Positions 59,498-64,000 of a stretch of 64,000 nt of DNA are shown one piece after another. The stretch lies in assembly GCA_019873625.1 (NCBI GenBank), contig JAIOAW010000008.1, forward strand, positions 25,863-89,862, written 5' to 3'. Made by a program: the position numbers and the translations under genes. The notes under the pieces are model-generated. The model saw only the letters and a program-made list of their open reading frames with translations, was not told the DNA's origin and did not search any database. Every line of letters begins with the position of its first letter. Position 1 is the first letter of the stretch. The stretch is from Chloroflexota bacterium. Its GTDB lineage: Bacteria; Chloroflexota; Anaerolineae; UBA1429.

Positions 59498-60049
59498 ATG
59501 ACCCATAGCGACAAATTCATAAATCATCTCAAGGGTTTTGCCCCTTCGGATGAAAAAGCCACGGGGGATCGAGCAGCGTTGGCCACCCTGCGGCGAGCGT
59601 TAACGGGAAAACCTAGCGACGTGGTTCGCACTTTCCAATACATTGGGGACCGGCTCCCTCCCAGCCAAAAGGCCCAGGATCTCTACATCCTAGTCGCCGG
59701 CCTGTTCGCTTCTCATCCTCAATCCACCGATCAAGGGAACCTAGGTATGCACCTGGCCGCCTTGCGAGACGCGGCTCTTCGGGAAAATAACGTGGCTCGC
59801 GCTACCATGCTCGACAAACGGCTCTCTGCTATGCTTCAGGTGCGCTCTTCACACCTCGGCCCCCATTTGCGGCGGATGATCTCATTTCTCAAGCAAGGGG
59901 AAATCCCCGTGAATTGGGGCCAACTTTTGCGCGATTTGCGCAATTGGGATGACCCTCGAGGCTATGTCCAGTATCATTGGGCTTCGGCCTTTTGGGGTGA
60001 AAGGCGTTCTGACCAGTCTCAACCATCGGATGCAGGAATTCAGGAATAG
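59498..60049 (+). CDS. casB: Cascade small subunit CasB/Cse2
   Basis: 183-aa all-helical Cse2, two copies of which run along the Cascade backbone. It has the family's GDRAALATLRRALTGKPSDV, LYILVAGLFASHP and the Arg-rich LDKRLSAMLQVRSSHLGPHL segment that contacts nucleic acid. The ATG at 59498 has a perfect AGGAGG five bases before it, 10 bp after casA. Confidence 0.93.
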   Translation: MTHSDKFINHLKGFAPSDEKATGDRAALATLRRALTGKPSDVVRTFQYIGDRLPPSQKAQDLYILVAGLFASHPQSTDQGNLGMHLAALRDAALRENNVARATMLDKRLSAMLQVRSSHLGPHLRRMISFLKQGEIPVNWGQLLRDLRNWDDPRGYVQYHWASAFWGERRSDQSQPSDAGIQE

Positions 60050-60061
60050 GAGGAAATCACT

Positions 60062-61186
60062 ATGCTCATCGAGTTGCATATCATTCAGAGTTTCGTGCCC
60101 TCTAATCTCAACCGAGATGACCTCAACCAGCCGAAAGAGTGTCAGTTTGGCGGTGTGCGCCGGGCGCGCATCTCCTCCCAGTGCATTAAGCGAGCCATTC
60201 GTTGCCATTTCTGTTTCGGGGCAAGCACGGGGGTACCCAATGGCAAGCGCACACGGCTTATGGCTACAAAGATTTTGGCCCCACTTCTCGCTCCTAGACT
60301 AGAAGCTGAAGAAGTGGCTCTCGAATTCACCAAAGCCTATATAAAAAGCATGGATCGAACGCAAACAGCATATCTGGTTTTTTGGAGTGATAAAGAGGCT
60401 AGCAGGGCAGCCGCAAGACTGTTGGAAAACTGGAATGCGGTTGTGCCCGGGGCCGAGAATGCAAATAAAATTCTTTCCCAAATCGCCGAGGAGTTGATCG
60501 CCGAATTTCGAGGAGTTGCTTCTGCTCCGGATATTGCCCTCTTTGGCCGGATGATCGCCGATAGATCAGGAGCGAAGATTAACGCTGCCTGCCAGGTGGC
60601 CCATGCCATCTCAACCCACGAAGTGAGGGTGGAGGATGACTATTGGACGGCGGTAGACGACCTTCAGCCTGAAGAGCAAACCGGAGCCGGTATGCTCGAC
60701 TATCTCGGCTTCAACAGCGCCTGCTACTACCGTTACGCCTGTGTGGATTGGAGACAACTGTATCAGAACCTTGCTGCGGATTATGATCTCGCCAGACGGA
60801 CGGTTGAGGGCTTCTTGCGCGCCTCAGCCCTTGCGATACCCACGGGAAAACGCACGGCGTTCGCGCAGAACTGCGAACCCGCCTTTCTGATGGCGGTCGT
60901 GAGGCAAGATGGCTTGGCGTGGAACCTGGCGAATGCTTTTGAAAGACCCGTGACGCCGCAACGGGAAGGAGGCGTTGAAGGAGGGTTTATTGCTCCTTCC
61001 GTCAAAGCCCTAGAGGCACATTGGTCTCGTCTGTGCCGTAAATTCGGCCAGGAATCTCTGCGTCAAGTCTCTGTCTGGGTAGCGGACGATGCTCTGCCTC
61101 TAGGAAGCCTTTCGCGAAACGCTTATGACCGGTTTGATGATTGGGTAGCCAGTGTGGTGGCCGCACTGCCAGATGCGGAGGAGTAA
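60062..61186 (+). CDS. casC: Cascade backbone Cas7e (CasC/Cse4)
   Basis: 374-aa Cas7e that coats the crRNA. Signature start LIELHIIQSFVPSNLNRDDL and then PKECQFGGVRRARISSQCIK; a thumb region and ADRSGAKINAACQVAHAIST, HEVRVEDDYWTAVDDL follow. GGAGG precedes the ATG, 12 bp after casB. Confidence 0.95.
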   Translation: MLIELHIIQSFVPSNLNRDDLNQPKECQFGGVRRARISSQCIKRAIRCHFCFGASTGVPNGKRTRLMATKILAPLLAPRLEAEEVALEFTKAYIKSMDRTQTAYLVFWSDKEASRAAARLLENWNAVVPGAENANKILSQIAEELIAEFRGVASAPDIALFGRMIADRSGAKINAACQVAHAISTHEVRVEDDYWTAVDDLQPEEQTGAGMLDYLGFNSACYYRYACVDWRQLYQNLAADYDLARRTVEGFLRASALAIPTGKRTAFAQNCEPAFLMAVVRQDGLAWNLANAFERPVTPQREGGVEGGFIAPSVKALEAHWSRLCRKFGQESLRQVSVWVADDALPLGSLSRNAYDRFDDWVASVVAALPDAEE

Positions 61187-61187
61187 T

Positions 61188-61916
61188 ATGGCCGTATTGC
61201 TTTTGCGCCTCTCTGGGCCGCTCCAATCTTGGGATGTTCAAAGCCGTTTCCAAATACGGAGGACAGATCGAGAACCCTCTAAAAGCGGCGTCATCGGCCT
61301 TCTGATGGCTGCCAAGGGTTGGGGTAGAGACCACCCCGTGGGGCCTCTTGCCCACCTGCGGATGGGCGTACGGATAGACCAAGAAGGGATCCTCCTAAGA
61401 GATTTCCATACTGCTCAAAATGTCCGGGAGGCAAGTGCGAAAAAAGTCGATCTGCAACGGGTGCCGGAAAAGTTGGGCGTGCGGGATAGTGTCTCCAACC
61501 GCTACTACCTTATGGATGCGCGCTTTCTGGTGGGCCTGGAGGGTGAGGACCTCGCCCTCCTCGCCGATTTGCACCGCGCCCTAAAAGACCCCGTCTGGCC
61601 GCTCTACTTGGGGCGCAAGGCCTGTGTGCCGGGCGAGCCTGTATGGCTCCCCGACGGGTTGCGCCCCAACCAAACATTGGAAGAGGCGCTTCGCACCTAT
61701 CCTTGGCTTGGCCCTCAAGATCGCTTCGCGAAGGCCCACCTAGAACGCCTGCGCCTGATGTTAGAGGACCCTGCCGGCGAGATCGTGCGGCCTGACCAGC
61801 CGCTCTCCTTTGCCGAACGGGAGCGGCGCTACAGCCCCCGGCGCATCCGTTTGGCCTACTGCCCGGTGCCCACTTTGTGCCTAGAGGAGGTCCTACGATG
61901 TACCTCTCCCGCTTGA
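61188..61916 (+). CDS. casD: Cas5e (CasD)
   Basis: 242-aa Cas5e, binding the crRNA 5' handle. It starts LLLRLSGPLQSWDVQSRFQI with RRTDREPSKSGVIGLLMAA, the standard family N-terminus, and includes RYYLMDARFLVGLEG and PLYLGRKACVPGEPVWL. It starts 1 bp after casC with GGAGGAG upstream. Composition returns to GC-rich near 61500, inside this gene. It overlaps cas6e by 19 bp. Confidence 0.95.
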   Translation: MAVLLLRLSGPLQSWDVQSRFQIRRTDREPSKSGVIGLLMAAKGWGRDHPVGPLAHLRMGVRIDQEGILLRDFHTAQNVREASAKKVDLQRVPEKLGVRDSVSNRYYLMDARFLVGLEGEDLALLADLHRALKDPVWPLYLGRKACVPGEPVWLPDGLRPNQTLEEALRTYPWLGPQDRFAKAHLERLRLMLEDPAGEIVRPDQPLSFAERERRYSPRRIRLAYCPVPTLCLEEVLRCTSPA

Positions 61917-62584
61917 TGCTGAACCCGCGCCACAAGCGCGTCCAAAGGGAGTTGGCCCAACCCTATGAACTGCACCGTTCCATCTTGCGCGCCTTCCCAC
62001 CCCAGTTGCCGCCCGATGAGCGCATCCTCTACCGCCCCGAGGTGGATGATCGAGGCCTACGGGTGGTCGTGTTCGTCCAATCGCAATACCCGCCCGATTG
62101 GCGCTGGGCGACCGAAATCCCCGGCTATTTGCTACGCGCGCCGGAGACGAAATCGTTCGACGTGCGCCTGCCGGCGGGGCAGGTGTGCCTCTTTCGCCTG
62201 AGGGCCAACCCCACCGTCAAGAAAAAGAGCCACGAGAAGCCCGGCAGCAAGCCGCCCCCAAACGGCGTGCGCTTGGGCCTTCTGCGCGAGGAGGATCAGC
62301 GCGCCTGGCTAGAAAGAAAGGGCGAACAGCACGGCTTCCGCGTCATCCAGGTGATGATTATGCCCGAAGGGCTGAAAACGGCCTATCAGCCCACCCAGGG
62401 TGAGATCGAGGGCGAAAGGTCCTCTCGCCGGCTGACGCACCTTGCTGTGTGCTTCGAGGGCGTGCTACAGGTTACGGATCCCGATCGCCTCCGTGAGGCG
62501 GTGCGCCAGGGCATTGGCAGCGCCAAGGGGTTCGGCTTTGGCCTCCTCTCGCTAGCGCCCGTAGCCCGGAGGCGCGAACTGTAA
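61898..62584 (+). CDS. casE: Cas6e crRNA endoribonuclease (CasE)
   Basis: 228-aa Cas6e that cuts the I-E repeat hairpin. It begins YLSRLMLNPRHKRVQRELAQ and PYELHRSILRAFP with the conserved His of the catalytic pair, and ends with the Gly-rich RNA-binding loop GIGSAKGFGFGLLSLAPV. GAGGAGG precedes the ATG at 61898. It is followed by a 72-bp gap holding a hairpin repeat, the only real gap in the cas run. Confidence 0.95.
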   Translation: MYLSRLMLNPRHKRVQRELAQPYELHRSILRAFPPQLPPDERILYRPEVDDRGLRVVVFVQSQYPPDWRWATEIPGYLLRAPETKSFDVRLPAGQVCLFRLRANPTVKKKSHEKPGSKPPPNGVRLGLLREEDQRAWLERKGEQHGFRVIQVMIMPEGLKTAYQPTQGEIEGERSSRRLTHLAVCFEGVLQVTDPDRLREAVRQGIGSAKGFGFGLLSLAPVARRREL

Positions 62585-62596
62585 ACACATCCCATC

Positions 62597-62646
62597 ACCC
62601 TCCCGCAGGTTCCAAACCTGCGGGAGGGTAAAGCCTGCGGAGGGCC
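62597..62646. repeat. Palindromic repeat copy 6, between cas6e and cas1
   Basis: Perfect 15-bp stem ACCCTCCCGCAGGTT (62597-62611) with 62615-62629, 3-nt loop, then AAAGCCTGCGG. The core matches the first hairpin of copy 1 (22910-22930) and the CTGCGGGAGGGTAAA of copy 5. It separates interference genes from adaptation genes and could partly terminate or process the transcript. Confidence 0.78.
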
Positions 62647-62656
62647 GGAAGGGACG

Positions 62657-63574
62657 ATGCCCAAAGACCTTCACGAACTGCCCAAACTGCGCGATAGCCT
62701 GAGTTACCTCTATGTGGAGCATATGCGCATCGAGCAGGAGGCGAGCGCCATCGCGCTGTATGATCAGGAAGGCCGTGTGGATGTGCCCATCGCGGCCTTG
62801 GGGGTATTGATGATCGGGCCGGGCGTTAGCATCACGAGCGCGGCCGTGCGCGCCTTGGCCGAAAACGGCTGCAGTATGGTCTGGATCGGCGAGGATGGTG
62901 TGCGCTGCTATGCCCAAGGGATGGGCGAGACGCGTTCTGCTCGCCATATCCTGCGCCAGGCGCGACTCCTGTGCAACGAAGAAACGCATATCGAGGTCGT
63001 CTGGCGGATGTATGAATATCGCTTTGGCTACCGCCTCGATCGCTCTTTCTCGCTGAACCAAATCCGCGGTATGGAAGGGGCCCGTATGCGCGATGTGTAC
63101 GCCAGCGAGTCAGAGCGCACGGGCGTGCCCTGGGAGGGCCGCCATTGGGGCGTAGGCGCCTGGGAACGCAGCGACCCCATCAACCGCGCCATCTCGGCGG
63201 CGAACGCCTGTCTGAACGGCATTTGCCACGCGGCCATCGTCTCCGGTGGATATTCCACGGCGCTGGGGTTCATCCACGTAGGCTACCAACTCTCGTTCGT
63301 GTATGACGTGGCCGATTTGTACAAAACGGAGATCACCATCCCCCTCGCCTTCGATGTGGTCGCAGAATCCACCGAGAATATCGAACGGCGCGCGCGTACG
63401 CGGTGCCGAGAGATCTTTCGAGAGCGACATCTCTTGTCGCGCATCCTGCCGGACGTAGACGCCCTTTTCGATATCCCCATTCCGGGGGAAGATATCGTCG
63501 AGCACGAGGATGCCGAGGGGACGTTTGGCATCCGCCTGTGGTCCAAGTTGTGGGAAGGGGGCGAAGGGGGGTAG
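62657..63574 (+). CDS. cas1: Cas1 integrase
   Basis: 305-aa type I-E Cas1. The three metal ligands are expected at the Glu of IRGMEGARMRDVYA, the His of ALGFIHVGYQLSF and the Asp of VYDVADLYKTEITIP. It starts KDLHELPKLRDSLSYLYVEH, as in I-E forms. GAAGGGAC lies before the ATG. cas2 follows after 1 bp. Confidence 0.96.
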   Translation: MPKDLHELPKLRDSLSYLYVEHMRIEQEASAIALYDQEGRVDVPIAALGVLMIGPGVSITSAAVRALAENGCSMVWIGEDGVRCYAQGMGETRSARHILRQARLLCNEETHIEVVWRMYEYRFGYRLDRSFSLNQIRGMEGARMRDVYASESERTGVPWEGRHWGVGAWERSDPINRAISAANACLNGICHAAIVSGGYSTALGFIHVGYQLSFVYDVADLYKTEITIPLAFDVVAESTENIERRARTRCREIFRERHLLSRILPDVDALFDIPIPGEDIVEHEDAEGTFGIRLWSKLWEGGEGG

Positions 63575-63575
63575 A

Positions 63576-63872
63576 ATGTTGGTGATGATCCTAGAACGGG
63601 TTACACCCTCGCTGCGGGGCGAGTTGAGCCGCTGGCTCATCGAGCCGCACGTTGGCGTGTTCGTGGGAGACGTCTCCGCGATGGTGCGAGATAAACTGTG
63701 GGAAAAGTGTTGTGCGCGCCTGCGGAGTGGGGCTGTGATCCAGATTTGGTCTACGAACAATGAGCAGGGGTTTGCGATGCGCGCCGCTGGGCAGACGGAT
63801 CGGGCCCTTGTGGATTTTGAAGGGATCACACTTGTGCGCATCCCTTGGGCCAAAAAGGAAGGGGCGTCATAA
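63576..63872 (+). CDS. cas2: Cas2 (type I-E)
   Basis: 98-aa Cas2 of the I-E (CRISPR-associated Cas2e) subtype: MILERVTPSLRGELSRWLIE, PHVGVFVGDVSAMVRDKLWE and the strand GAVIQIWSTNNEQGFAMRA. It forms the structural core of the Cas1-Cas2 integrase. The ATG at 63576 follows GAAGGGGGG. Last gene of the operon, 53 bp before the array. Confidence 0.95.
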   Translation: MLVMILERVTPSLRGELSRWLIEPHVGVFVGDVSAMVRDKLWEKCCARLRSGAVIQIWSTNNEQGFAMRAAGQTDRALVDFEGITLVRIPWAKKEGAS

Positions 63873-63925
63873 CCGCAGTATTTTCTGCATAAATCCTACC
63901 TTAAGGCAGGATTTCAAGACGAAGG
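63873..63925 (+). promoter_or_regulatory. Short leader of the type I-E array with a near-perfect palindrome
   Basis: 53-bp gap between cas2 and the first repeat. Positions 63891-63914 are a 24-bp palindrome with a single mismatched pair; the inner CCTTAAGG and outer AAATCCT/AGGATTT arms are exact. It could be a protein site for leader-end integration, or a hairpin at the 3' end of the cas transcript. Confidence 0.5.
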
Positions 63926-64000
63926 GTCTTCCCCACACGCGTGGGGGTGAACCCTTATCCGCGCCATCCGCGAGCGGCGTACCGATCTCGTCCCCACACG
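63926..64000 (+). CRISPR. Type I-E CRISPR array, first repeat and spacer, cut by window end
   Basis: Repeat 1 (63926-63953) starts GTCTTCCCCACACGCGTGGG and ends GGTGAACC, with the I-E CCCCAC/GTGGGG hairpin. After a 33-bp spacer the next repeat begins near 63987 (TCCCCACACG at 63991-64000), giving the 61-bp period of type I-E. It continues past the window, oriented with the cas operon, and is the matching array for Cas6e. Confidence 0.9.

Overview
The window is GC-rich bacterial chromosome, most likely from a member of the Chloroflexota (Anaerolineae-like, probably anaerobic and possibly thermophilic). This is an inference from the mix of genes: an rpmH-rnpA-yidD-yidC-jag-parA-parB locus, a zf-HC2 anti-sigma factor with a Pro/Thr-rich tail, a glycyl-radical dehydratase with its activase, many sugar-acid and plant-polymer genes, and a type I-E CRISPR-Cas system beside a second, unrelated CRISPR array. 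No rRNA, tRNA or dnaA gene was seen.

Layout. 1-4 kb: sulfatase (cut by the left edge), ECF sigma/anti-sigma pair, and a glycyl-radical-enzyme activase under a LacI-type operator. 4-10.4 kb (minus strand): origin-type cluster rpmH, rnpA, yidD, a beta-propeller lipoprotein, yidC, jag, a PfkB kinase, parA, parB. 10.5-13 kb: sugar oxidoreductase, MoxR ATPase, small pilin-like protein. 13-19 kb (plus): S1-domain protein, FtsK, and a glycyl-radical enzyme whose active site matches trans-4-hydroxy-L-proline dehydratase. 19-27 kb: FGGY kinase, nucleotidyltransferase plus MFS pair, GH42-like glycosidase, B12 radical-SAM protein, with dispersed palindromic repeats between them. 27.4-30.3 kb: a compact phage-derived cassette (zinc-knuckle protein, large terminase, sigma-like factor, small protein) behind a promoter covered by a LexA-type box. 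30.3-32.5 kb: mannonate dehydratase and a GH105-like lipoprotein for uronate polymers. 32.5-37.6 kb: chagasin-like inhibitor, a complete ECF transporter, and MazG. 38-45.6 kb: LysN-like aminotransferase, then argC-argB-argD-GNAT-argG-argH, both units preceded by leader terminators. 45.6-50.6 kb: nucleoside phosphorylase, AmrS-type radical SAM protein, gamma-glutamyltransferase, xylulokinase. 50.8-51.6 kb: an 11-repeat orphan CRISPR array with 36-bp repeats. 51.9-54 kb: an EF-G paralogue. 54.2-64 kb: WYL regulator, cas3, casA-E, cas1, cas2 and the start of a type I-E array running off the right edge.

How it fits together. The metabolism is that of a scavenger of plant or microbial polymers: sulfatase, GH42/GH105 hydrolases, uronate and pentulose kinases, hydroxyproline dehydration, and regulated arginine synthesis. 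Two layers deal with mobile DNA: a type I-E interference system under a WYL regulator, and a second array whose effector genes are not here. The most unusual element is the terminase/sigma cassette, which looks DNA-damage controlled but has no structural phage genes. Palindromic repeats sit at nearly every junction between these modules.
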